Positions 1 to 10,058 of a DNA stretch of 64,000 bases are shown here, in pieces. The notes below the pieces were generated by a model, which searched no databases, was not told the origin of the DNA, and saw only the letters and a list, made by a program, of their open reading frames with translations. Made by a program: the position numbers and the translations under genes. This DNA comes from Acanthamoeba lenticulata (Eukaryota > Discosea > Longamoebia > Acanthamoebidae). Every line of letters starts with the position of its first letter. Position 1 is the stretch's first letter. Where the stretch lies: assembly GCA_002179805.1 (NCBI GenBank), contig NAVB01000233.1, positions 1 through 64,000 on the forward strand. The letters run 5' to 3'.

Positions 1-294
1 GGGGGGGAGGGTTGATGACAGGATTGATGGTTCTGCATAATTGACATTGTTTCTGTGAGCCGCCTCGTGCTTCTGTGTGCAGAGTGAAGGTTATCCTCAC
101 CCACCCAACCGCAACACAACCTCCACGCGCAGCCTTACTGCTCCGTGCGCGCATCGTATACGATAAGGCCTTGCCGCCGTCATACGATATCGTCGCTTCT
201 TCCTTCTTCTCCGGTCTCTTCCTCCCCCTCTCACAAACACCAAACAATCTGTTGACTTGCATCTTCAATTCAATTTCGCACGCAACGGATTGGA
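1..294. other. Upstream region, no gene seen
   Basis: This is the left edge, upstream of the F-box/SPRY start codon. It has pyrimidine-rich stretches just before the ATG, as seen upstream of other genes here. Short open frames in it show no recognisable domain. It presumably holds the promoter and 5' UTR of the next gene, but I see no clear TATA element. Confidence 0.4.
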
Positions 295-1783
295 ATGGAT
301 ACCCTCACCCTTCTATTTGAGTCCGCCTGTTCTCTGCCTCCTCACGTCGACGAAGTCGTCACCACCCCCAGCTTCACCAACAGCAGCCACACCACCTCCA
401 CCAACGACGACACAGCGGCTACCGCATACCTCAGCTTGTTGCCAAACGAAGTGCTTCTGCTGGTGGCTTCCTACGTCGGCGTACGAGGCTTGGGCGCGCT
501 TGCCCAGACCGACCGCCGTCTGCACAGCATCGCCGAGGTAGCGTCACACACCTGGTCAAATCTTTGTTTCTTGTAGTGGCTGATCAAGGAGGACGCTGTC
601 CAGGATGACTCGCTTTGGCGGGAGCTCTTACGTGCTCGGTTTGGCTGTACGTCTCTCGCGCTACCTGAGGTGAAAAGCTGGAAGCTCACCTTCTATGACT
701 ACCGTACGACATCGTCTTTTTTTCATCCTCTTCTTCAATACTGTTGAGCCTAAAGCTGTACATGGGGACATGGTCTCTTCAGAGACCACACCGCGTTGGC
801 ACCCAACTGAGAAGCACCCTGAGTTGGCCGTCCTGGACGGCGGCCTTGTCGTCACCACCTCGACGTACTACATCCCCTCTTCCCCCCCCTCTTTCTACAG
901 ACGACAACGGCGTTCAACTCTTCTCATCCCCACCCGTAGCGACGTAGCAGAAGAGGACACGGGCAACCGGTCCATCCGAGCAGCCGTGGACTACGCGCCC
1001 GGGTCAGGCCTCCACTACTTCGAAGTCACCTCGCTCTGCCCGAGTACGTTCACGAAGGCGACCCCTGTGAAAGCTCCCCACGCTTACGTTTAAACGCTTG
1101 CGCGCAGACGATGTTATGTACCACCCCTACGTGGGGATTTGCTCCACCCAAGAAGTCGAGCCCATGACCGCCTTGACCATGTGGCGCGCGTACGATCCTT
1201 CAACAATTAAATTCAAATAAATAACAAAACAAAACGAAACAAAACAAATAAATTAATGAATAATCACACAACCAGTGAGCTTTGCTACGCGTACGCCGGG
1301 AACGGCACGCTCTACTCGTCGAGGAAGCTCGACGACGACCACCGCTTCTTGGAAAAGTATCACTACGGCGATCTTGTTGGTGCGTCCTCTTTCTGGGGAG
1401 AGCATCAATGCCGCGCCATAGTACTCATCAATGAATCGAATCAACCCTTGGGCTTGCGTCTTCTAGGGATGATGGTGGACCAACGCGACAAGGGCCGGGG
1501 ATGGCTGCAGTTCTATCTCAACAAGAAGCCGGTCGGCCGTCGGCTCGCCATCGAGGGCACCTGGTTCTCTCTCTTCCCTCCCTCTTTGCCATCTTCGTGT
1601 TCCTCCTTCTCTTGGGTGATCCGCGCTCACGAGCAACAACTTCATGTCGACAACAGGTTTCCTTGCGTGGGGACGTTCCATCCTCGACACGTCATGCGCA
1701 TCACGGTACGACCGCAGCTGCCCGTCGACGATGAAGACGGCGTCGATCCTTCCACCGATGACGGACAGCTCGAATCCGCCTGA
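295..1783 (+). CDS. F-box and SPRY domain protein
   Basis: Probable substrate adaptor of an SCF-type ubiquitin ligase. After a Thr/Ser-rich leader of about 45 residues, an F-box-like segment (LSLLPNEVLLLVASYVGVR) is cut by a short intron at about 538-576 and continues as WLIKEDAVQDDSLWRELL, the usual F-box tail. A SPRY/B30.2 domain follows over several exons: SIRAAVDYAPGSGLHYFEV, HPYVGICST, ELCYAYAGNGTLYSSRKL, YGDLVG joined to MMVDQRDKGRGWLQFYLN, and FPCVGTFHPRHVMRITV. These are the standard SPRY strands, including the GD.VG..D motif. Likely introns are about 704-768, 1044-1108, 1190-1274, 1379-1467 and 1563-1661. F-box/SPRY pairing is known in animals (FBXO45-like), where SPRY binds substrate and F-box binds Skp1. 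The first half of the model is the less certain part. Confidence 0.78.
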
Positions 1784-2040
1784 GAGCTACCGCCCTGGTC
1801 TTGTGTGGTCTCCTTATCTGGCCGAGATCTGGATCGTTATATGTTGAATAAAAAAGGAAGTGGCCTCGCGCAAGGTCCAAGTTTTGACTTTTGGTCAGTT
1901 CGTTTCTTCATCTCCTTCCTCTACACCAGCCGCCCTGTTGTCTTTTCTCTACAGTACGTTCTTTAGTTCTGGCTGAGTAGAGTTGTTGGTATCGCTATGT
2001 TGGAGGACTCAAGTGGTTCTTGCGCTTATATGTTTGGCAG

Positions 2041-2650
2041 ATGATTGCTCGCCTCGCTCTCGCGCTTGTTGTCCTCTTTGTGTGCTGCGCTGCGGCCACA
2101 GAGAGCGCCACGGACACCACTGTCAACTTCAACTTTGCGGGCATGATTCCCGCCTCCTTGGGCGTCTCGTCCGGCACACCTAGGGAGCACCAGCTGACCT
2201 ACTTCGAGGTTTCCACCACCGACGTTGCTACTCCTGGCTTTGGAACCGAACAAAGCGCGCCTCAGATGATCGGTTCGTTGCCTTCCTTCCTCTCTTGGCC
2301 GCTACATGAACACACAGAAGCTCAGGCTCGACGACGCAGACGTGTGGGCGAACCAGCTGTGGAACGAGGACAAGAGCTCGGTTATTGGTCATGACGTCGG
2401 CTATTGTGTGATCACCCCGGCCATCAACAACGTGGGCTCCCTGCGTCAGCTGTGCCACGTTGTGCACTACTTCAACGGTGGTGCGGACCAGCTCGTCATT
2501 GTGGGCTCCACCACGTTCGAGTCGGTGCCTCAGGTTGTACCGATCGTGGGCGGCTCTGGAGCCTACGCCGGCGCGTACGGTAGCTGCACCTACCAGCCTT
2601 ACCCCAACTACGACGTTGGCTATGTTTGCAACTTCCACACGCCCAACTAA
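2041..2650 (+). CDS. Secreted dirigent / allene-oxide-cyclase-like barrel protein
   Basis: The protein starts with a clear signal peptide (MIARLALALVVLFVCCAAA), directly after a likely 5' UTR intron acceptor (tttggcag). The mature part has WANQLWNEDKSSVIGHDVGYC, then a Cys-containing strand (LRQLCHVVHYFNGG), QLVIVGSTTF and PIVGGSGAYAGAYGSCTYQ. This order (D.L.ne....vG...GyC, then GGTG.y.gArG) is the signature of the dirigent/allene oxide cyclase eight-strand barrel. Plant dirigent proteins guide phenoxy-radical coupling; a function in an amoeba is unknown. One intron lies near 2263-2315, with its phase unresolved. Five cysteines and the short length suit a secreted, disulphide-stabilised protein. 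Confidence 0.6.
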
Positions 2651-2766
2651 GAAAAGGCGGAATAAATGGAAACAAAATTATGTTTTTGTTTTAAAAAGGC
2701 AAGCCCGAGAATAATACAAAGAAAATAAAGAAGAACAAGAACCCGGCAACAAACACGGAGACGAAG

Positions 2767-3421
2767 ATGGCACAACCCATCGTTGTGGTGGTGCTCTTTG
2801 TGGTGGCCTGCTTCTTTAGTACGGCGACCATGGCGTGCGAGGTGCAAGGCCGCTGGACAACACAGCAAAACACCCTCTTCGCCCGCACTACGGTTGACAT
2901 AGCCCTTCACGGCAACTCCTCCTACGACGCAACGGTAGGCCTTCCTCCTTCTCTTTCTTCATTCAAGAGCCTTTCTGCTTTATAACGCGGAACAGGTGGA
3001 GATCAAGTTTCCGTTTGCCAACTGCGCCTGCAAGCTCAACGAGGTGGGCTCCTACGAGGCGAAGTTTGCCACTCCTCGCGGCAACATCGCTTTCAATACT
3101 CATTCATGCGTGGGTAAGTTAGCCGTCTCGCTTCCTTGATCGCTGTTCCTCCTTTGGTTGTGCGTTTTCGTTCGCGCTCACCGCCCACTGCGTTCCCGGG
3201 ATCTAGCCGCGGTCTCGCGCTGCTGCCAATGCTACCCCCACGTCGGCTCGTATCCTCTCAGCTTTGTTGGTGACAGTTGCAACGTCATCCACGCCGAGAT
3301 GGGCAACCTTGGGGTCCGTCTTCTCGCTCTGTCTTAACAACCTGATCTCCCTTGCTGAGGCCTCACGTTGTAACACCAACCACAGGTTTTGGAGCTGCAC
3401 AGGGAGCAGGAAAGTTTGTAG
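2767..3421 (+). CDS. Small secreted cysteine-rich protein, unknown function
   Basis: Exon 1 gives a signal peptide (MAQPIVVVVLFVVACFFSTATM) followed by CEVQGRWTTQQNTLFARTTV. Three more exons add VEIKFPFANCACKLNEVGSY, a short stretch ending in THSCV, SRCCQCYPHVGSYPLSFVGD, and a short tail ending at the stop at 3419-3421. Introns at about 2935-2996, 3114-3207 and 3316-3386 have GT..AG ends. The mature protein would be about 120 residues with at least eight cysteines. I do not recognise the family. It lies in a run of signal-peptide genes (2041-3421 and 5311-7050), so an extracellular or lysosomal role is a reasonable inference. Confidence 0.62.
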
Positions 3422-3745
3422 TAACCCTTATGCCTGGTAGGAGAGCCTTGATGAAGAGCTCACTAGCTTGCCCTGGGATGGAAGAGGTGCATGAAAAAGA
3501 AGCTCAATACGCCAAACCGGCGTTTACATTTTTTGTTCTCTTTTTTTTTTCTGGCCACACATGGACGACCAACCTCATCAGGGCAGAGATGACGAGGGCA
3601 CAGATAAAGTTGCATGCCAAGCTTCGGTACTGTGAAATCTTGAGCTAGAGGCTCAATTTGAATCTCGAACGATTTCATTGCAATTAGAGCTAAGATTGCT
3701 GCTAGGATCAACAGAGTACACTGCCAGCGCCCTCCTCTGTGGCAG

Positions 3746-5018
3746 GAGCAAGCACGCATGTAGCGCCTGCAGGCCAGGAGGAAAAGGCTCCCTGGGAAGG
3801 ACTTTACGACACCTTCATGCCGCTGCTCATCTCCATGACCTTCAACTCGCCTCTCCAGTTCTGGGAGCTCAACTACATGCAACAGCAAGAAAAGTTTGAT
3901 GCAGCAGCTGAGGATCAGGAGAAGCTGGTAACTGGACACACTCTCTTGCAAGATGTTGCAATTTACTCATCTCTCCAACCTTGCAGAATAGCCTGGCCGT
4001 GTGGTTCGGCTACGAGCCCATCGTGGTTGCCCTGCACGAGATCAAGCAGCTCATCAGTACTCTTCCCATTTTCATCTTGTGTAGTGCTTCGTTGCATCTT
4101 ACAAGTTGGACAGCCGACATGGACGCTGCGATACTGGACATTGGCTGCGGCAACGGACATGTGTGCGAGCTCTTGTTTGCCCTTGGCTTCACCAAGTACT
4201 TGTTGACCCCTCCTCCAGCGCCGCTACACGCGCGTCGCTGATGCTCTCTTGGCCGCCACCAGCGTGCACGGCCTTGACTACAGCGACTCTGCCGTGCGGC
4301 TGGCTCGACGCGTCCGACGACTCTACCGAGAACAGCAGCGACAACAACAAGGGCAGAGCAAGGCAGAGGGAGAAGAGGACGAGGAGGGCGGCGTCATCCT
4401 GACGGACGGAATCGAGTACACCGTGGGCGACGCGCTGGCCACAGGCCTACCCAGCGCCTCTTTCGACGTGATCTACGACAAGGGCACCTTTGACTCCATC
4501 GCGTGCGTGAGCAAGAAGGTCGTCAAGTCGCGGCCGCCCTTGAACCTTACGGCCGACGAAGCAGAGGAAACGGCTGAGGCGCAAGAGGCAGAAGCAGAAG
4601 AAGAGGCAGAAGAGGAGGGAAAAGAAGAGGAAGATGATCGAATTCAGTACTGCCGCGAGGTGAATCGGTACCATCTTCTTCTTCTTCTTCTTCTCGCGGC
4701 ATGTGGGAGACGATGACACCAACAACGACAACAGGCTGCTCAAGCCGGGCGGCTTCTTCTTCATGACGAGCCAGTGTCACGACGAAGACGAGCTGTTCCA
4801 CTTCTTTACTCGAGGCCCTGTGCGTGCTCCCTTTTCCTTCCTGATCGCGTCCTCTTCTCGAGACGGCTCACCATCGTTCATCGTTCATCGTGGTTCGCAT
4901 CCAGGAGGGCCAACACGCCGGCTGCGATTTTGTAGTGGTCAAGAACCTCACTGAGTCCTTTGCTGACTTGCGGCTCATCATCTTCCAGAAGCCCGCGATC
5001 GAGCTTGACCAGGACTAG
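3746..5018 (+). CDS. EEF1AKMT2: EEF1A lysine methyltransferase 2-like (METTL10/Efm4 family)
   Basis: SAM-dependent class I methyltransferase. The core reads FWELNYMQQQEKFDAAAE, AVWFGYEPIVVALHEI, AAILDIGCGNGHVCELLFAL (SAM-binding motif I), VHGLDYSDSAVRLARRV, VGDALATGLP, FDVIYDKGTFDSIAC and LLKPGGFFFMTSQ. In METTL10 the same blocks are W...Y, WFGE, LDIGTGNG, IDYSPSAI, DKGTFDAI and the GFF strand, so the family call is firm. Relatives methylate a lysine of elongation factor 1A in the cytosol. Unusual: a 35-45 residue Glu/Ala-rich insert follows DKGTFDSI, and another acidic insert precedes GIEYTVGD. Introns are near 3928-3985, 4058-4120, 4197-4227, 4662-4735 and 4817-4906. The start is unresolved: the open frame has no ATG before 3817, so a spliced upstream exon is likely. 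Confidence 0.8.
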
Positions 5019-5310
5019 CTGACGCACGACCATCCTCTTTGCCTTATTCACCTTTAATCCATTTATTTATTATAAATAAATAAATAAACAGAAAAATTGT
5101 TTGTTTATTGAAATCTAAATATTTGACGACTTTGTTTTATGCACTTTCCTAAAGCTGACGCACTTGCCAAATCACGATTGCGGCCCGGTGCCCTGACTGG
5201 GCGCGAAGAGGGAGTGATAGACAGTTCAACAAAGAAGAAACTCAGTCTAGTGGGGGAGCGCTCTTGTTGATCCTTCCTCTTCTTCTTCTTCTTGTCTCCC
5301 CAGCTGCGAC

Positions 5311-7050
5311 ATGAAGTCCCTGTTCGCCTTCCTTTTTGTCGTGTTGGCGGCTACGTTGCTCGTGTCGCCCACGATTTATGCTGAACCTGACGCCGAGGAC
5401 CTCCTCGAAGACTGCATGAACCAGTTCGAAAACGACACCTTCGCCGAGATTGATCTCGAGCAAGAGGTCGATGGCCTGAGCGAGGAGCTGCAGAGGCTTC
5501 TCAAGGAGGAGGACTTGTATCAGTGGTACCGCGACGACAACCGCACGCAGGCGATGGACTGCATCGTCAACGTGACGCTCTGGAACGATATCAACCAGTT
5601 CAAGGACACCCTTGATGCCGAGAAGAGGGAGCCGATCGCCCGCGGTACCGTACAGCTCCTTTATTATCAAGGCTTTTCCTCTTCCTCACCATCTGTTTTT
5701 CTATCTCTTTCTTTCCCATGATGCGTGGTTGCATTGCAACACAAGATTGGGAAAAGATCAAGGCCGAGCATGTGATCTTCTCGCACGACTCTGAGCTCAT
5801 GGGCAAGAAGAAGTTCTCGGGGAAGAACAAGGCCGAGGTGGCCCGCGACACCAAGCACCACCACCTCCAGCGCGCTCGCCGCGTCCGCGCCCGGCGCGAG
5901 GTGGTCCAATGCACCCTGGAGCAGTGCTACGAGCTGCGCAACCAGAGCGCTTTCTATCGCGCCCAGCTCGAGCTCCGCGTGGAGGACCTCCAGGCCAGGA
6001 TTCAGATAGCCACGTTCGGCATCCAGTCGTGGTCCAGGTACAGCCAGCAGTACCGCGACCTCCGCTTTGTCTGCGAGGATCTGTTCGACAAGGTCACCCT
6101 CGGCCACCGCCGCCTTCGCTTCACGATCACCGACGGCTCGACTTCGACTCCCACCACCCGCGTCTGGTTCGCGATGGCCAACAACACCTTCACGCTGGCG
6201 CAATTGTCCGGCAGCGCGGTCAGCGTGCGTTCTCCTTTCTCCTTTTTCCTGGCCATCAATTTATATATATTAATATAAATTGAATATTTGTGTATTTTGA
6301 ATCCACAGGCTTTCGCCAGCGGCAACAGGGACGCCCTCATTGACGAGTTCCTTGATGTGTACCCGGAAGGCCTCTACACTGAACTTGCCGACAACACCTT
6401 TGTCGGGGAGCTGATCGTGGACCCGCTCGACACCCCCAGCTTCAGCGTGTTTGCTGCTTCAAGCGATGGTTACGTTCTTGGTATGTTGCGATCTTTCCTT
6501 CTTCTTCTTCTTCTTCACCAAACACCTTCTTGGTTCACCACTTCCTGCGATCTTGGTGCAACAGGCCTGCTCAACGAGGTCCCCGTCTTCCGAGAGGAGG
6601 AGTTCATCGTTGTCAGCAAGCGCGAGGTCGCCAAGTCAGAGTCGAAGAAGGTACAGACTCTGCCAAGTCTCTCGAGTGGGAAGAGATGAAGCTGAGAGAG
6701 AGGGTTTGTTTGCGCGCGCACCCACAGGCTAAGAAGAACAACAAGAAGCGCTACGCCTGGCCGGACCTCGACTGCGGCGCCACCGGCCACCCGATCCCCA
6801 TCGGCGAGCCCCACATCCTTGAGTTGACCCTCAAGTAACGAGCCTTTGTCTTCTTGCTCCTGTTCCTGTCTTTTGTCTAACTGTGGCGTGTGCGTGTAGT
6901 GACTACCGAGACAGCACAAACTTCTACAACGATGGCTACTTCACCGTCAACATCAAGGTGGAGGAGGTGCGCTTCGTGGTGCCCTACCCGTCGAGCATTC
7001 TTCCCGAGTACCTGCCTGCGCCGACCAAGAAGAGCGGTAAAAAGAAGTAG
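5311..7050 (+). CDS. Secreted protein with CGATGHPIP motif (copy A)
   Basis: Starts with a signal peptide (MKSLFAFLFVVLAATLLVSP). An acidic helical segment follows (LLEDCMNQFENDTFAEIDLE), then DLYQWYRDDNRTQAM and EKREPIARG. A basic linker (RRVRARREVVQCTLEQCYEL) leads into a long amphipathic region (AFYRAQLELRVEDLQARIQI), a beta-rich stretch (RRLRFTITDGSTS, VWFAMANNTFTLAQL), FSVFAASSDGYV, and finally YAWPDLDCGATGHPIPIGEP with a short exon holding VNIKVEEVRFVVPYPSSILP. There are about six introns. The inverted gene at 13314-15017 matches block by block, so both are real. I know no characterised family with this motif. N-x-T sites and the signal peptide suggest the secretory pathway. The DYRDSTNFYNDGYF exon after 6899 depends on an intron at about 6836-6899. 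Confidence 0.75.
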
Positions 7051-7334
7051 AAGCATAAAAACGTCTTGGGCCCAACCGGTCTTTATCGGTTGGGTGTCGT
7101 GAGCGTGAGGGAGGTTAAGGAGGGAGATGCGAGCATAGTGGGAGGAAGGCGACTGCGCCTGGCCCGCCTCGAGGATCGGTCTTCTTCGTGAGCGATAAAT
7201 GCCGCATTTTCTTGGATCCGATTTCTTTTTTTTTTGGCGCGACGGAAAGAGAAACATGAGGAAATGATACCCGGGAAAGTCGCTGGGCCAACGTCAAGAT
7301 CAGATCAAACGTTTCCCTTGAAGGCCCATCCGAA

Positions 7335-9730
7335 ATGGAAGCCGATGCGAGCGCTCCGGCGACGACTGAGGAACACCAAACGACCGAGGCGAACGTGCTT
7401 CTAGACGACAGCAGCGTTCCTTCGCTTGATGGCAGCGTGAGCCAAGGGGGAGACGATGGAGCTGCCTCTGAAAATACTTCGATCATCGAGGAAGATGACC
7501 CCCTTAAAGATCTTGACGACGGCAAAAGCGCGGATTCGAGCGTGGCCCTTGCCAGCCGCATCGAGGAAGAGAACAGCGTTGATCCATTCGAAGTTGATGA
7601 TCTGGAGAAGCTTCTCCAAACTGAGGGTGGTGGCGACCAAAGCGAGGGGCAGGGGGCGAATCAGATCTTGGAACAAGAGTCCAACCTGGAGGAGGTGCCG
7701 ATGGACGAGGAAATTATTCGCCCAGACGACGAAAACGGTGACGAGAAGGACACTGAGCCGGTCCGTGAGGAAGCGGCCAAGAACGCATCTGATGACGAGC
7801 TCGATGGCCTTCTTTCTGAGCTCGAGGGAGGAGCTAAGCAAGAAGAATCAAAGGCGGCAGTTGTGAAGGATGACGACGATTTCGAGCTGGCGCTGGGTGA
7901 GGACAACAATGATGACGATGAGAAAGCAGAGGCCAATGGTGGGGATGGAGAGAAGAAGGACGAGACCCGTGCAGCTCTGCTTGAGAGCATTTTCGGTGGC
8001 GATGATGATGACGACGATCTTGGCGCTCTGCTGGAGGACGATGGAACCAGTTTTGCAGATGAAGAGGAGAAGAAGAGCAGCAAGAAGAAAAGCAAGCGGG
8101 GTAAGGACCAAGATATCGAAAAGAAGACGAAGCGCCGATTGGAGGAGATCCTGCAGCAGAAGGACAAGAAGGAGAAGAAGCAGAGGGGAAGCAAGAAGAG
8201 CCGCAAATCTGTGGATGCTGAATTCGAGGGCGAGGCCGAGGGTGAGCCTGAAGACGAGCCTGCCGCCAAGGTCTCTTCCTCAGATTTCTTTCCTCATTCT
8301 CTCTTCACGTTTCGCATTCAACGTGCATCAAATTGACACCAATTAGCAGAAGAAGCGAAGGCGAGCAACGACCGACGGCGCGCCCCCCAAGAAGCGCCGC
8401 TCCAAGAAGGCGGCAGCCGCGGAGGAGGGCAGCGAGGAGGCCTTGGCCGAGGGCAGCGAGGGTGCCGAACCGGTACAGGCCATCTCCCTACAAAACCAAA
8501 TAAAATAAAATAAAATAAAAAAAATAAAATAAAATAAAATAAAATAAAATAAAATCTAATAAAATAAAATAAAGAGGAATAAAATTAAATTAACACACGA
8601 AGCTGCAGAAGAGCGACTTCGACCTGGTGGTGGAGCAGATGAAGAAGAGCAACCGCCGACGGAAGAGCACGCTCTCGCGCGAGCAGGTCGACCAGCAAGT
8701 CGACGCGCTCGTGGTCAAGATGGAGGACGCGGCCGACATCGACTTGGAGGCCCTCAAGGAGGGCCAGCCCGCCATCGCCAAGCTCAAGCTCCTCCCTGAG
8801 GTCGTCTCCATGCTCCACAAGTACGTTGTCCTCTTCCTCTTCCTCTTCCTCTTCCTCCGTCGTCATCATCTTCATCTTCTCGCCATGTTCACAATTTTTG
8901 TCGACTACAGAGTGCACATCCAGGACGCGTTCGTGGAGAACCAGGGCCTGCGCGCCCTCGCGCGGTGGCTGCTGCCGGTGGGCGCCGAGATGCCCAACTA
9001 CAACATCCGGACGAGCCTGCTCGGGATCCTGCCCAAGCTGGCCATCCACAGCGACCACCTGCGCGAGAGCGGCCTGGGTAAGGCCGTCATGTTCTTGTGG
9101 CGCTCGCCCAAGGAGACCAAGGAGAACAAGGCCATCGCGCAGGAGCTCATCCAGCGCTGGAGCCGCCCCATCTTCAAGCTCAGCCTCAACTACCAGGAGC
9201 TCGCCGACCACGACCGCCAGCAGCTCCACCGCCGCGACTCGTTCCGGTACGCACACGCACCGCACACACTGCACATGCGCATCGCACACGCGCACCGCAC
9301 ACACGCGTGTGTCTGACCCGTGTGTGTGTGTGTGTGTGCGACGGCGCAGACGCTCGAGCTCGTCGCAGTCGCTGTCGGGGGCGTCGCAGTCGGACGACCT
9401 GGACCTCCTAGCCGAGAACAAGGCCGAGGAGAAGGAGGAGACGTTCTCCTACCACGCCCGCATCCCGCGGCCCGCCGACAAGGACTACATCAACCGGTAC
9501 GTGCGCGTGCATGTGTGTGCGTATGTGTGCGCTGGTGAATAACACACACACACAGGCCGGTGCCGCAGATCGAGATGCCGATGCAGACGGGCAGCAAGAA
9601 CGCGCCGTCGCGGCAGAAGGCGTTCGACCGCCGCCTCTCGGAGCTCAAGCTCAAGCGAAAGGGGCGGTCCATCACCGCCCAGTCGCGAGCCGCCAAGCTC
9701 AGCGTCGAGGGCCGGAACCTGCACATATAA
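7335..9730 (+). CDS. IWS1: Transcription elongation factor IWS1/Spn1
   Basis: Predicted protein of about 640 residues. The N-terminal half (exon 1, 7335-8270) is highly acidic and Asp/Glu-rich with later Lys blocks, as in IWS1 proteins. The conserved TFIIS N-terminal-like domain (HEAT-like) is in exons 3-4: KSDFDLVVEQMKKSNRRRKS, DAADIDLEALKEGQPAIAKL, LLPEVVSMLHK, VHIQDAFVENQGLRALARWL, YNIRTSLLGILPKLAIH, GKAVMFLWRSPKETKENKAI and LIQRWSRPIF. The C-terminus keeps a basic RQKAFDRRLSELKLKRKGRS region. IWS1 binds Spt6 and elongating RNA polymerase II. Introns: 8271-8346, 8473-8602 (AAAAT repeat), about 8820-8911, 9247-9349 and 9497-9555; the last two are CA/TG-rich. Confidence 0.92.
8500..8578 (+). 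repeat. AAAAT pentanucleotide repeat in an IWS1 intron
   Basis: About 14 near-perfect TAAAA units with a few interruptions fill most of the intron between 8473 and 8602. The flanking exons continue the IWS1 frame, so this is intronic. Confidence 0.9.
9247..9349 (+). repeat. CA/TG self-complementary intron in IWS1
   Basis: The intron starts with CA/CG-rich alternating sequence (gcacacgcaccgcacacact) and ends with a long TG run. The two halves can pair, and the sequence is a good Z-DNA candidate. Splicing joins TTCCG to ACGCTCG in frame (R-R-S-S-S). A second intron of this type is at 9497-9555, with the TG half first and the CA half last. Confidence 0.8.
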
Positions 9731-10058
9731 ACAAACAACCAATCGGCCACCAACCAAGACCCTTTCCGCTGTTGTGTGATTCAATTTTCGATCGAAAATA
9801 CAAAAAAAATACGACACATTGTAACCCTCCAACGAACGCTGAAGGCTGAGATCGTCCCTTTGGCAACAAGTGAGTGTGGTCCTGTGCCCATTTTGTATCT
9901 GTCGTGTTGTGTGCGTGTCATCAAGATGAAAACAATTTAGAGCCCTTAATTTGCAAATTACGGGAGCATGTTAAGTTTTCTTAAGAGAGCGCCCCGACAA
10001 GGCAATTTTGGGCAAGCTCTAGAGAGAGATAACGCTATCTAGCTTAACCACAAAGAAG
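9731..10058. other. Intergenic, IWS1 to RCC1/BTB gene
   Basis: 328 bases between the IWS1 stop and the RCC1/BTB start, both on the plus strand. It should hold the IWS1 3' UTR and the next promoter. I see no gene and no clear TATA box. Confidence 0.5.

Noticed and set aside
75..320. Short plus-strand open frame at the left edge
   Set aside because: It has no motif and overlaps the F-box gene start in another frame.
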